Source: Nephrocerus scutellatus (Eukaryota > Arthropoda > Insecta > Diptera > Pipunculidae). From it: a DNA stretch of 64,000 nucleotides. How positions within the stretch are numbered: the first letter of the stretch is position 1; every line of letters starts with the position of its first letter. Made by a program: the position numbers and the translations under genes. Below, one piece after another: positions 21,346 to 30,672 of the stretch. The stretch spans positions 50,200,329 through 50,264,328 of the forward strand of contig OX352763.1 of NCBI GenBank assembly GCA_947095585.1. Reading direction: 5' to 3'. The notes beneath the pieces are model-generated. The model was given only the letters and a program-made list of their open reading frames with translations. It was not told where the DNA came from and searched no databases.

Positions 21346-23588
21346 TACTGACGAATGTCACGAAACATACCCGGCCAATAGTAGCGACCGCATATTCTCG
21401 CCGTGGTCTTCCGGATCCCCAGGTGCCCTGCTGATGCGCTGTCATGGTTTTCCTGCAGTACCCGACTTCGAAGGTTACTCGGCACACACAGTTTCCACGG
21501 TGTTGAGTCCTCGTCTCCGGCTCGATGCCCTATGTGTCGATACAGCTGCTGGCCTTCGATCACGTAGTCGGGGAATTTGGCTGGGTTCTCTGTGACCTGC
21601 TGGACCTTCTTTTGCAGCCAGTGGCACTTCTGTTGCTCTACGTGTTCCTCGGAGGTTGCCATCAGTGTTTCTTGCGGCTGTCTTGATAGAGCGTCTGCAA
21701 CGACGTTGAGTTTGCCCCGCCTGTACTGTATGTCGTATGTATACTGCTGTAGTTCTAGCGCCCACCGTGCGATCCGGCCGGACGGGCTGGATATCGAGTT
21801 TAGCCATTTGAGCGAGAGGTGGTCTGTTATTACTGTAAACCTATACCCTTCGATGTATGCCCGCATCATCCTTATTCCCCATACGATGGCCAGGCATTCC
21901 TTTTCGGTCGGCGAGTAGTTCTTCTCTGCGGGGTTTAGGTGTCGACTGGCATACGCTATGACCCGTTCACTGTCGTCTATCTCCTGGGTGAGGACTGCTC
22001 CTAAACCATAATCGCTGGCATCCGTCTGGAGTGTGAACTTCTTAGAGAAATCGGGGCAGGCCAGGATTGGGGCCTCGGTAAGTTTAACTTTGAGTGCTTC
22101 GAATGCTTGCTGCTGTTCTTCTCCCCACTTCCAGTGCTTGCCTTTCTTGAGGAGGCTCGTCATCGGTCGCACGGTCTCGGCGAAATCTGGAACAAATCGG
22201 CGGTACCATGAAGCGATGCCCAGGTACCGGCGTACCTCTCGTACATTACTCGGGGGTTGGAGCTCTTTGATGGCCGCTATTTTGTCGGGGTCAGTGTGTA
22301 TGTCTTTGTTACTGACCACGTGTCCCAAGTACCGTATTTCCGTTTTGCAGAACTCACATTTTTCCGGGTTAATTTTTAGGTTAGCCGTCTGCAATCGCCT
22401 GAACACCTTGCGCAGATTTCCCATGTGTTCGTCAAACGTTCTCCCGATGACGACTATGTCGTCAAGATATGCAAACGCATGGGGCTCCATCTCTGGTCCG
22501 ATGACTCGATCGAGCGCTCGCTGGAAGGTCGCAGGGGCCGAATGTAGCCCAAACGGCATCACGCGCCATTGGAACAAGCCACGGCCGGGTACCGTGAAGG
22601 CGGTGTACTGCTTACTCTTCTCCTCCATGGGGATTTGCCAATATCCATTTCTCAGGTCCAGACTACTGATGAATTTGGCACCGCGAAGCTTTTCTAGAAT
22701 GTGTTGGATTCGTGGCAGGGGGTATGCGTCGGGCACTGATCGTGCATTCAGTTCTCGATAGTCGATACATAGTCTCCATTTGCCCGTCTTCTTTCGCACG
22801 AGAACTATGGGCGCGCTGTGGGGGCTATGTGAAGGCTCGATACATCCTTTTTCCAACAACTCGTCGATCTCTGTATTTATTATTTCCTGCATGGCTGGAT
22901 TACGGGGGAAGTAGCGCTGCTTTATTGGGCGTTCGTCGTGCATGATGATTCTGTGTTCCGTGATGTTGGAAACGGCGGGTAGTTGATCAAATTTCTTGAA
23001 TTCTTGTTGCAGAAACGCTGAAAGCTGTTCCTGTTCTGTCCGTGGTGTTTCTTGCGTGGTGGTGCATTGTCGGATGTGTTCTGCGGGCGTTGTTCTGTGC
23101 TGTAATTTTATGGCCTGGCCACCGCAGCTTAGACGGGCCTCCACCCGTGACAAAAAGTCCAGACCTAAGATTACTTCATCCATTGCATCTGGGAGAATCA
23201 AGAATGGAAACTGTATCTCCCTATTACCTATCTCGACATCTAGCTGTAGGGCCTCTCGGATCAACTTGGGTGTCCCTTCGGCCATCCGTACGGTCACATC
23301 CACGGGTAGACTCTTTGTTGTCCCCCTTTTGTCTTCTGCAAAACGTTCGCTCACAAAACTTCTAGTAGCCCCTGTGTCAATCGTAGCTTTTACCGGCGTC
23401 CCTCCTAGGGTGATGGTGGCGAGGATCCGGTTGGAATCGTAGGCAAGGAAGTTTACTGGGCCCGGGGTGTCGGTCTCGGGGTTTCCGTCGCACCACGGTT
23501 TCGGCGGTCCCCTTGCTCGTTTCCCGGTCGTTCGACGCGTTTCCGGCAGCATTCCACGGTCCGAACATTTCGAAGGCCGCAGTCCCAA
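21162..23588 (-). CDS. pol: Pol: protease, reverse transcriptase, RNase H, start of integrase
   Basis: 808 residues, no stop. Retropepsin DTGA at 71-74 with its partner ILGLDFL at 140-146. RT has CIDYRELNARSVPDAYPLP at 274-292, SLDLRNGYWQIPM at 309-321, PFGLHSAPATFQR at 345-357 and the catalytic YLDD at 374-377. RNase H has TDAS at 522-525, ITDH at 587-590 and VADALSR at 630-636. The zinc-binding start of integrase follows (GHLGIRKTTARICGRYYWPG). Near 21340 the frame slips by one base and the last residues to 21162 are out of frame; the true frame continues in the integrase entry. Probably made as a Gag-Pol fusion by -1 frameshifting. Confidence 0.93.
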   Translation of the reverse strand: MGLRPSKCSDRGMLPETRRTTGKRARGPPKPWCDGNPETDTPGPVNFLAYDSNRILATITLGGTPVKATIDTGATRSFVSERFAEDKRGTTKSLPVDVTVRMAEGTPKLIREALQLDVEIGNREIQFPFLILPDAMDEVILGLDFLSRVEARLSCGGQAIKLQHRTTPAEHIRQCTTTQETPRTEQEQLSAFLQQEFKKFDQLPAVSNITEHRIIMHDERPIKQRYFPRNPAMQEIINTEIDELLEKGCIEPSHSPHSAPIVLVRKKTGKWRLCIDYRELNARSVPDAYPLPRIQHILEKLRGAKFISSLDLRNGYWQIPMEEKSKQYTAFTVPGRGLFQWRVMPFGLHSAPATFQRALDRVIGPEMEPHAFAYLDDIVVIGRTFDEHMGNLRKVFRRLQTANLKINPEKCEFCKTEIRYLGHVVSNKDIHTDPDKIAAIKELQPPSNVREVRRYLGIASWYRRFVPDFAETVRPMTSLLKKGKHWKWGEEQQQAFEALKVKLTEAPILACPDFSKKFTLQTDASDYGLGAVLTQEIDDSERVIAYASRHLNPAEKNYSPTEKECLAIVWGIRMMRAYIEGYRFTVITDHLSLKWLNSISSPSGRIARWALELQQYTYDIQYRRGKLNVVADALSRQPQETLMATSEEHVEQQKCHWLQKKVQQVTENPAKFPDYVIEGQQLYRHIGHRAGDEDSTPWKLCVPSNLRSRVLQENHDSASAGHLGIRKTTARICGRYYWPGMFRDIRQYVKAASATNPANSKQQVKCLPRWPTNHGPHCVVTSLGHSLGRNTEIPCYWFSLIGFRNGSN

Positions 23589-24574
23589 CAGAAGATGGTT
23601 TGGGGGTTACGACAGTCCCGCCTCATGTGTCCGTCCTGGCCACATCGCAGGCAAGCCGTCCTTACATTTATTCGCGCTTCCATATTTTGTGCTACCATGA
23701 AATTCCTTTCGGGTTGTCTGGGTCGGGGCGAGGGTTTGATAGGTTCTGCTGCACCAGCGATGCCTTGGAAATCTTCTGCCAGACTGATGAGTTCGTGGAG
23801 GTCTCTAAAATCCTTCCTCCGGATGTAGTACTGGTACTCTTGGCGACAGTTTCGGAAGATCCTTTCGACCTGTTGTGTACCGGTGTAGTTTGCGTGCCTC
23901 ATGAGGTTCTGCATTATGATTACGAAATCCTTGAAGCGCTCCTTTGGCTTTTGCTGGCGTTGACGAATTTCGTCTTCTAGATGTTCCCAGTACCTGGAGG
24001 GCAGGAAGAACTGTAGAAAATCGGTCGTGAAGGCGTTCCAGGTCTCCCATTTTCGGTTGTTGTTTCGGAACCATAATAACGCGCGGTCACGGAGTAGTTC
24101 CGGCATGGTTCTGGGTAGAAGGTCCCTGTTTAAACAGTAGGCATCCGCAAGTTCTTCTAGCCTTTCGATGAATAGGAGAGGCTCCTTACCACCATCGTAC
24201 TTCACCGACCACTTCCTCACCTGGTCCATTATTTGAGCGTACGACGTAACTGTCGTGTCCGTCCTGCTTCGCGTTGGAACCACTTCCGGTGGTGCCGGAG
24301 AGATTGCCCTGATGGTTGCCTTTGGGTCGTCGCGTACCGTGGCTTCAGCTGGATTCAAGGTTATAAGGGGCGCTTTTGATGGGCTGCGTCTATGCTTCTC
24401 CTCGAGCTCACTTAGGCGTATCTCGTCCTCCGACGTAACGTCTCGTCCCGAAACAAAGCTGGAAAACCTTTTCCTTAAATCTTCCACTGCGCCGTTGCTG
24501 TCGATTCGGAACTCGCTCATGTAGCTCTTCAGCTCCTCTTTCGACAGTGTATAAATCCAACTGGTCTTAACCAT
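23453..24574 (-). CDS. gag: Gag of the ULP-carrying element
   Basis: 373 residues, structural protein of the virus-like particle. Residues 1-38 form a SAP-like helix-loop-helix (YTLSKEELKSYM, then NGAVEDLRKRF), a fold that elsewhere binds DNA. Residues 115-270 are the retrotransposon-gag capsid region, with TMPELLRDRALLWFR at 157-171 and FKDFVIIMQNLMRHANY at 214-230. C308-x2-C311-x4-H316-x4-C321 is a nucleic-acid-binding zinc knuckle, and a Cys-rich C-x2-C stretch follows at 329-343. The start is the first ATG after the primer site, 65 bases from it. It overlaps pol by 136 bases, pol being in the -1 frame, which suggests ribosomal frameshifting. Confidence 0.93.
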   Translation of the reverse strand: MVKTSWIYTLSKEELKSYMSEFRIDSNGAVEDLRKRFSSFVSGRDVTSEDEIRLSELEEKHRRSPSKAPLITLNPAEATVRDDPKATIRAISPAPPEVVPTRSRTDTTVTSYAQIMDQVRKWSVKYDGGKEPLLFIERLEELADAYCLNRDLLPRTMPELLRDRALLWFRNNNRKWETWNAFTTDFLQFFLPSRYWEHLEDEIRQRQQKPKERFKDFVIIMQNLMRHANYTGTQQVERIFRNCRQEYQYYIRRKDFRDLHELISLAEDFQGIAGAAEPIKPSPRPRQPERNFMVAQNMEARINVRTACLRCGQDGHMRRDCRNPQTIFCWDCGLRNVRTVECCRKRVERPGNEQGDRRNRGATETPRPTPRAQ

Positions 24575-24639
24575 CGTGGTTATCTAATTGTGTTCTTTCT
24601 TTATTGGTATATTTTTTTTTTTCTCTATCAAATTCCAGG

Positions 24640-24657
24640 GTCCCTGCTCGGGCGCCA
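24640..24657 (-). promoter_or_regulatory. Primer-binding site for minus-strand DNA
   Basis: The element strand reads TGGCGCCCGAGCAGGGAC, starting with TGG as the complement of a tRNA CCA end, two bases from the 5' LTR. The gag-only element has the same 18 bases and the third element differs by one, so all three probably use the same tRNA primer. The tRNA was not identified here. Confidence 0.85.
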
Positions 24658-24919
24658 ATTGTAACGAGGTTTTCCCAGCCGGGGTAGAACTCAGTGTGAC
24701 CAGGGTTCCTTCTATTAGGGTCGTTACAATAAAAAGAATTTATTTTTAGTTGGGAATGGAATTCAATCGTTCTTTATTTGTTCTTCGCTTAATCTGTACA
24801 CTTAAAATTATCGTTTGTTTAAAGCTATATATTATTTTACTGTATAAGTTTCAATTATGATTAAAGGAGGACGACGTATCTCCAGGCGGGATGATAGTCT
24901 GTTCTCGCGTAGAGCGTGG

Positions 24920-25608
24920 ATTTGAAGGCAAGGACTTCGCTCTTGAACCTCCAATAGTGTGGATAATGTCTAGCGTTAGGCGTGGGCGTGAAGGCAAGGA
25001 CTTCGCTCTTGAACCTCCAATCTAGCGTAAAGCGTGGATAATGTCTAGCGTAAAGCGTGGGCGTGAAGGCAAGGACTTCGCTCTTGAACCTTCAATCTAG
25101 CGTAAAGCGTGGGTAATGTCTAGCGTAAAGCGTGGGCGTGAAGGCAAGGACTTCGCTCTTGAACCTCCAATCTAGCGTAAAGCGTGGGTAATGTCTAGCG
25201 TAAAGCGTGGGCGTGAAGGCAAGGACTTCGCTCTTGAACCTCCGATCTAGCGTAAAGCGTGGGTAATGTCTAGCGTAAAGCGTGGGCGTGAAGGCAAGGA
25301 CTTCGCTCTTGAACCTCCGATCTAGCGTAAAGCGTGGGTAATGTCTAGCGTAAAGCGTGGGCGTGAAGGCAAGGACTTCGCTCTTGAACCTCCAATCTAG
25401 CGTAAAGCGTGGGTAATGTCTAGCGTAAAGCGTGGGCGTGAAGGCAAGGACTTCGCTCTTGAACCTCCGATCTAGCGTAAAGCGTGGGTAATGTCTAGCG
25501 TAAAGCGTGGGCGTGAAGGCAAGGACTTCGCTCTTGAACCTCCAATCGTTAGGATAACTACTGGCGTAAAGTGTAAAGTGAAGGCAAGGACTTCGCTCTT
25601 GAACCATT
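24920..25608 (-). repeat. 75-bp minisatellite in R of the 5' LTR
   Basis: About ten copies of a core containing AAGGCAAGGACTTCGCTCTT (plus strand), most at exactly 75-bp spacing. Because 75 is 25 codons, the element strand keeps an open frame of 171 codons at 25092-25607 with a 25-residue repeat (core FKSEVLAFTPTLYARHY). Its ATG at 25607 is the first ATG after the predicted start site. Confidence 0.9.
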
Positions 25609-25672
25609 CACTCTGACTTGTTGCCGGGAAGAGGGATTTCTAGGAAAGAAGACCGATTGTTAGGACTGCTGG

Positions 25673-25681
25673 CCTTTTATA
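25673..25681 (-). promoter_or_regulatory. TATA box of the LTR promoter
   Basis: The element strand reads CTATAAAAGGCCAGCAG. Transcription would start about 30 bases on, near 25645-25650, just before the repeat array. The 3' LTR has the same box at about 17399-17406. Confidence 0.6.
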
Positions 25682-26719
25682 GTCCTCCATCGAGTGTAGA
25701 AATCCCGTTGTTGCAACGATCGTGAAATCCGCTAACTCGCCTGATGGTGTGCTGTTGTTGTTGTTTCCTTTGATGTGCTATGGTTGTTGTTGTTTTGTCC
25801 GGCCGGTCAGTATTGCTGCGCTCGGCGGTCTGTTGGTTCGTGATCCCGTTGGTGCAACGATAGGGAAATCCGCTACGTCACATGATCGGTGGGACTTGGT
25901 AGTGTTGTTGTTGCCTCTTTGATGTTTGTTAGTTCCAAGATCCCGTTGATGCAAAATTAGGGAACTCCGCTACATCGCATGATCGGTGTAGTGTTGTTGT
26001 TGTTTTGACTCGTTTGTTATTTGTTGGTTTGCCTCGAAAATGCGTGCTGTCGTACATTGTGTGTTGTTTGTTGTTGTTTTTTTCTTTTGGTTGTCTAATG
26101 ATGCTGCAGACTTCTGATTGTCCGCTATCATATTTTGCATGCTGTTTGTTGTTGCCTTTTACGTGGGTCTGCGCCGTCTTACACTGCATGCTTTGTTGTT
26201 GTTGTTCTCCTTGACTTGTCTGATGCAAAATGTATGCATGTTGTTTGTTGTTGTTTTGAATATTGGTCGGGTATTCTGTGTCTGTGGTGCTGTATGCCTG
26301 CTGTTGTTGTTTTCTCCAATGATGCTGTGTGCTTCTGCATGTATTGTGAGTCACGAGCGGGGTATCCCTAGTCTGTGTGGTCTGGTGCTGTATGTGTGTC
26401 GTCATTCTCTCACTCAGCTGCTTGATGATGGCGTGCATTGGTTGTGCGTGGTGAACTTACGCATTGTGAGAGGAACGACAGAACGAAATATAGAGAACCT
26501 GTGTATCATAAGCCGAGAGTAATTTCGGCGAGTAATTTACCACTTAAAAGAGTGGGAAACATGTTGCTAGGTTTAAGAACATTATGGTAAACGTTTCTTT
26601 GTAATGTGTATGCAAGTTTTTTTTTTATTAAATTCAAAAGAAAGTGTTGTTTACAAAAAGATGGTTGCGTACCAAAAATAATGTGTGGAAAAAATTGTGT
26701 GGCAAATTTTCCCTTCACA

Positions 26720-26842
26720 ACATCTCCTCTTTTCTCCTCCTCTTCCTTAACGCCCACGCTGTGCCAAGCATATAGCCGAGCATTATAAGGGTGCGAACCC
26801 CTTGAAGCGTGCGCGAATTATAAAAAAAAAAAAAAAAAAAAT
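26720..26842 (+). repeat. Short poly(A)-tailed interspersed repeat, right part (copy A)
   Basis: Starts with the ACAT target duplication, then CTCCTCTTTTCTCC, AACGCCCACGCTGTGCC, TATAGCCGAGCATTATAAGG, GTGCGAACCCCTTGAAGCG, GCGCGAATTATA and about 20 A. GGTGCGAACCC is close to a polymerase III box B, so a small SINE is possible, but no good box A was found. Copies or parts lie at 16352-16382, 28758-28838, 50395-50465, 51058-51093 and 56790-56842. Confidence 0.7.
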
Positions 26843-28061
26843 CTGGATTGGAATGTTCTTTTATCCGATGTGCAGTATGGATTTCGTAAAAATCGATCTT
26901 CAGGCGAACTAATGACGTGCATGACTCATTGTTTGGAGCGAAGCATTGAAAACCTAGGTGAATCAAGCGTTGTTTCCTTAGATATTGCTAAAGCTTTTGA
27001 TAGAGATAGAGATTGTCTTATTAGTAAGATTCGTGCGCTGAATTTACACTCCTCTCTCATTACATGGATTGAGAATTATTTATGGAACCGTAAAATAAAA
27101 GTTGTATTAAATGGTATATCTTCAGATTCACATGGGATCAATGCTGGCGTGCCTCAAGGATCATCCTTGTCGCCCACGCTCTTCTTGATATATATCAACG
27201 ACCTGTTGTCTTCTACAACCTGTGATATCCATTCATTTGCTGATGATACAACACTATCGGCTTCCATTGAGTTTGTCAATCAAGGGTTCGCGTAAATTAA
27301 TGAATTTGACTATTTTGTCTAATATTCAAATCATTCTTTATTGGGGCATTTCTAACAGAGTAGAATTTAACCAAAATAAATTACAGTCTTGCCTTTTTTC
27401 TCAGAAGACAACTCAACATTATGTTCCTCCTGTTATTAATGGTACCCCTATTGCGAGATCTGATTCACTTAAGTTGTTAGGTTTAAAAGTATCAAGTGAT
27501 CTTTCCTGGAAAGAACATATTTATGAAATTTCAAAAAGAGCTAGCCAAGTTTAGGCTTCATAAGACGTTGTAACTTCTACTTCACTCCCCCTGAAGTATT
27601 AAGATTATATAAATCTTATGTTAGACCCATTTTAGAATTTAATTCATATGTGTGGGATGGTGCTCCAAGATCGCATTTGGTTCATCTTGATTGTGTTCAG
27701 AATAGAGTTATCCGTTTGATAAACGATGTAACCATTACTTCGTCTCTTGATACTTTGGAGCACAGACGAAATGTAGGAGCTTTATCTGTTTTCTATAAAT
27801 TTTACAACGGTAAATGTTCTTTAGAAACCCGTTCTCTAGTTCCAGAGCCTTTTCTCAGTAACGTAAACACTCGTTTAAGGTGCAATCAACATAGATTTGC
27901 CTTAAAACTTTTTTCATGTAGAACCCAACACTTTAAATCCTCCTTTTTTCCAAGAGTCTCTTCGATGTGGAATCAATTGGTCGAACACGTGTTTCCGGAG
28001 TCTTATAATCTGCAGGCGTTCAAATTAGCCGTTAACAACTTCTTGAAGGATGATGGTTAAA
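26843..28061 (+). pseudogene. CR1-like LINE, RT continued
   Basis: Continues the RT begun at 16256. VQYGFRKNRSSGELMTCMTH and VSLDIAKAFDRDRD carry the first catalytic Asp region, NAGVPQGSSLSPTLFLIYIN the next box and HSFADDTTL the catalytic FADD. A frameshift follows at about 27285, then SNRVEFNQNKLQSCLFSQK, SLKLLGLKVSSDLSWKEHI, and after another shift DCVQNRVIRLINDVTITS and a C-terminal region ending KLAVNNFLKDDG at 28058. The endonuclease half is absent on the left. The CR1/Jockey-group placement rests on the GVPQGSSLSPTLF and VEFN..K boxes and lack of RNase H. Confidence 0.87.
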
Positions 28062-28453
28062 GTATTCATAAGTTGTTTCTTAATATATATATAAAAAATA
28101 AAATATTGTATATCAGTATTTTTTTAAATATATATAATTTGTAATATTTTCTTGGTCTAGGTTTTTTGCAGTTTTCCCCGACCATGATTCATTGATAAAA
28201 GTATTTGGACTCGCGTCGTTCTAAATTCGTATTCGTTTTTCGTATTGCTTTTTCAATGAATCAGGGAGAATTCTGAGAAAATAAATTGAAACCGGCTACA
28301 AACGTGAGGAATGTGATATATTGTAAATCACATTTCTTCGATTTTTATTTTATTTTGAATTTAATAAAGGGCTTAGCCCAACTTATTGCCGTGACGTAAG
28401 TCATTCAGGGAGTCATCCCTTGGCAATGTCTCTATATAAAAAAAAAAAAAAAT
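28062..28453 (+). mobile_element. 3' UTR and poly(A) end of the CR1-like LINE
   Basis: Untranslated tail homologous to 9213-9433, ending TCTCTATAT followed by 15 A at about 28438-28452. This fixes the 3' end of the LINE. Confidence 0.7.
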
Positions 28454-28757
28454 CAAAAGCCCCACCTACAAGGCGGTGGAAGAGGGCCAACTTTAGCCCT
28501 AATGGATCTCCACCACAACAATTATCTTTTGATTTCTAATTTTTTTTCTCCAGACATTAAAATCAATCACAATTCAGATAAAAACAATTACACAGATGCC
28601 AGGTGCATCTGGTTCATAACTCAAGCCCAACAAGTATACCCCTTGCCCATCTTCAGCTGTACTTATCAATACAGAGATCCCTTCATAAGCCGTTCAAAAC
28701 GAATATGGTATTTAACCGGACTCTGTGTTCACGGATCTATATGAACGGCAGGCATTG
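28454..28757. other. Intronic spacer, unidentified
   Basis: About 300 bp; an 80-codon frame at 28502-28744 has no family I recognise. It may be part of another truncated repeat. Confidence 0.3.
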
Positions 28758-28838
28758 AAAATGCATGTGCATATAATAGACATCTCCTCTGTTTCTTTCC
28801 TTAAATCCTTTCCCACGCTATGCCTATACATTAATTTT
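28758..28838 (+). repeat. Diverged fragment of the short poly(A)-tailed repeat
   Basis: GACATCTCCTCTGTTTCTTT, then CCTTAAATCC..CCCACGCTATGCC parallels 26719-26760. The 3' half and poly(A) are missing. Confidence 0.5.
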
Positions 28839-28847
28839 GTTCAATGA

Positions 28848-29222
28848 GAAATAAAACAACCCATAAAAATTAAAATTTTTCGTGTAAATTCTTTAATCGG
28901 GAATACACAATGTGCAGTTTGAATAAAATCGGGTATATTTTTTAAAATTTTTGTTAGAGAGCACCCCTACCCCAGGGCCATTTCACTTCCAAATTTTTTA
29001 CAAAAAGTTTGTTCCATACACATAAAATTTAAAGAAAACCGGGTAAATTTTTTAAAAAAATTTAAAAATAAAATTAATTTTAATAGAAAGTATTGTCATA
29101 TGTGTGCCAAATTTGAATATAATCGGACTTTAGGAAGTGTGTTAAAAATTGATAACAAGATTCTGGCCACCAGCCAGCCAGCCAGCCACGGGCACGCGAA
29201 ATTATTATAGAGAATTTAAAAA
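28848..29222 (+). mobile_element. Helentron/DINE-like element, copy 2 (short)
   Basis: Same 5' start AAATAAAACAACCCATAAAA and same 3' end TTATTATAGAGAATTTAAAA as 9434-10426, with the subterminal inverted repeat TAAATTCTTTA/TAGAGAATTTA (one mismatch). Only about three internal modules, and CCAGCCAGCCAGCCACGGGC before the 3' end. Length difference from copy 1 is module number, as expected of an expanding tandem interior. Confidence 0.6.
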
Positions 29223-30234
29223 GGCAGAACAGAACAGCACAAATTTGTGAATAATGTCAGATCAAGTTAGAACAGAAATTACAGCCATATGTCAAAAATG
29301 ACTTCATTTTCTATTAACGTATAGTTTATTTTAGTTTTGACTGAGGAGTAAGAGCAATCGTGAAATATAAATTAAAAAAAGAATAACGCTCGATTTTTGT
29401 TAACAAATTGTATTAGAAGTGATTGATAGTGATTCGCAAAATGAAAATAGTTTTTCAAGTGATACAAGTTCCAGCGAGACGACCAGTAGAAAGCATGAAA
29501 TTTGCAATTACAGCTGATTTTGACATTTCTCACAAATCTGTTCTACCGCAAGAGTAGGTGCAGAAAAGCTGTCCAGAGCAGAGTCATTGAACACAAAGTA
29601 GAACTATCTCGACAGAAATTTTTCTCATTGAACACGAAAAACTGATATTTTTCTGCTCTGAACTGTTCGGAACAGACTCAATGAACAAAATTATTATAAG
29701 GTTTCAAATACCATTAAAAAAGGAATAAGTGTAACTCTTCTATTTGATTACTAATGTTAATTTTTTTTTCGTAAAACTCTGCCCCAGATTTTTTTTTGAC
29801 TGTCAAGTTGTTTGTTTCCCCTTCAAAACGACTCTACCGTAGAGCTAAAACAGCTCTTGATATTTTGGGAGATTTACCCCTCTTTATACTAGAACAACAA
29901 CAACACATGCAACAAAAAAATGTAAACAAAAGATTTTCGCCTTTCGTGTTTGATTTCCTTTTTGAAAAGTTCTGCGGTCGAGCGCGATTCTCGGGTAGAG
30001 TTTTTATGAAAAAAAATTAACATAAATGTTTGTTGTACATTTAAACAAGATGATCATAAAATTCATATACGTTTGCGGCAGGCTTGGGAATAGTTATTCG
30101 AATATTTAATAAAAAGTATCAAATATGTTTTACTTATTCAACATAACTTCTAACACGGTGATGCTTATTTAAATTAAAAAAAATAGAAGATTGAGTAGTT
30201 TGTTAAGTTATGGTTATCAGATTTTATCTCTTAT
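29223..30234. other. Intron 2 proximal part; MITE-related patch at about 29540-29700
   Basis: Contains CATTGAACACAAAG, CTCATTGAACACGAAAAA and CTCAATGAACAAAA, the motif repeated inside the 31007-31647 element. Terminal repeats were not found here. The rest is AT-rich spacer up to the exon 2 donor. Confidence 0.4.
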
Positions 30235-30239
30235 CTTAC

Positions 30240-30476
30240 CTGTAACTCTTCAGTAGTTATTGCAACACTTGTGCTCACCGCTGCAGTTGGCGGATGCGGT
30301 GCTCTACTTTGATATGGTGTCACATTTTGAGAAAGAGGCTGCACTACTGGAGCGTTATTTTCTGAACTTATATGTAATTTTGGTTTTGATGTTTCTGCAT
30401 CGAAGGGATTGTAATTTTCCAATGAACTTTCAAGACTAACGTTTGAGTTTCGTGTGACTTCTTGGATAGAAGGATC
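30240..30476 (-). CDS. Scamp: Scamp coding exon 2 (N-terminal cytoplasmic region)
   Basis: 237 nt, exactly 79 codons, in phase with both neighbours. ATTATATAG acceptor above 30476 and CAG|GTAAGATAAG donor below 30240. It starts DPSIQEVTRNS, continues with NYNPFDAE, a further NPF motif that binds EH-domain endocytic proteins, then a Pro/Ser/Thr-rich linker with PYQSRAPHPPTAAVS and ends ITTEELQ, which runs on into the coiled coil of exon 3. This is the usual layout of the SCAMP N-terminus. No defects. Confidence 0.95.
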
Positions 30477-30615
30477 CTATATAATCGATTTTTATTAGTT
30501 AAAGAAAATAAAAACATTTTACGACCTGCATTTTAATTATAATACGGCCAGTAAAATATGTAAGCAATACTTTATAAAATTGTCAATATTAAAAAAAGGA
30601 GCAAAAAAAGCTCAC

Positions 30616-30672
30616 CGCGAAAGGATTATCTACAATTGGTTCACCAAATGGATTATCATCAAAACCTGACAT
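30616..30672 (-). CDS. Scamp: Scamp coding exon 1 with start codon
   Basis: 57 nt, 19 codons, from ATG at 30672: MSGFDDNPFGEPIVDNPFA, with two NPF endocytic motifs as at the start of fly and vertebrate SCAMPs. The donor is GCG|GTGAGC at 30611-30615. Just upstream of the ATG the strand reads ATTATTTTATAG|AGAATG, a splice acceptor, so an untranslated exon probably lies at higher coordinates, beyond the MITE cluster. The 139-bp intron to exon 2 is ordinary. Confidence 0.95.

Larger units (their letters stand above)
16383..26719 (-). mobile_element. Complete Ulysses/Osvaldo-like LTR retrotransposon carrying a ULP1-like protease gene
   Basis: 10,337 bp, transcribed toward lower coordinates. LTRs are 2,060 bp (24660-26719) and 2,056 bp (16383-18438), each TGTGAAGGG...CGTTACA on the element's strand. 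ACAT at 16379-16382 and at 26720-26723 is the 4-bp target duplication. By eye the LTRs differ at about five bases and two small gaps, so the insertion is recent. Order: 5' LTR, primer site, gag (23453-24574), pol (21162-23588, with the integrase core in another frame at 20353-21294), a 548-bp gap, ORF3 (18434-19804), polypurine tract, 3' LTR. The roughly 10-kb size and 2-kb LTRs agree with what I recall of Drosophila virilis Ulysses. It sits inside a short repeat, which sits inside a CR1-like LINE, inside Scamp intron 2. Confidence 0.95.
24660..26719 (-). repeat. 5' LTR of the ULP-carrying element
   Basis: U3 runs from 26719 down to the TATA box at 25673-25681 and is rich in TTG/CAA triplets. 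R begins about 25650 and contains the 75-bp minisatellite. AATAAA occurs near 24770. It ends TTACA two bases from the primer-binding site. Confidence 0.93.
8569..30239 (-). other. Scamp intron 2, 21.7 kb, filled with nested mobile elements
   Basis: Bounded on the minus strand by the donor GTAAG at 30235-30239 and the acceptor CAG at 8569-8571. It holds a Helentron-like repeat, two LINE remnants, the split CR1-like LINE, the complete 10.3-kb LTR retrotransposon and a second Helentron-like repeat. The LTR element is in the same orientation as Scamp, so its promoter, splice and poly(A) signals are on the sense strand of the gene. Confidence 0.85.
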
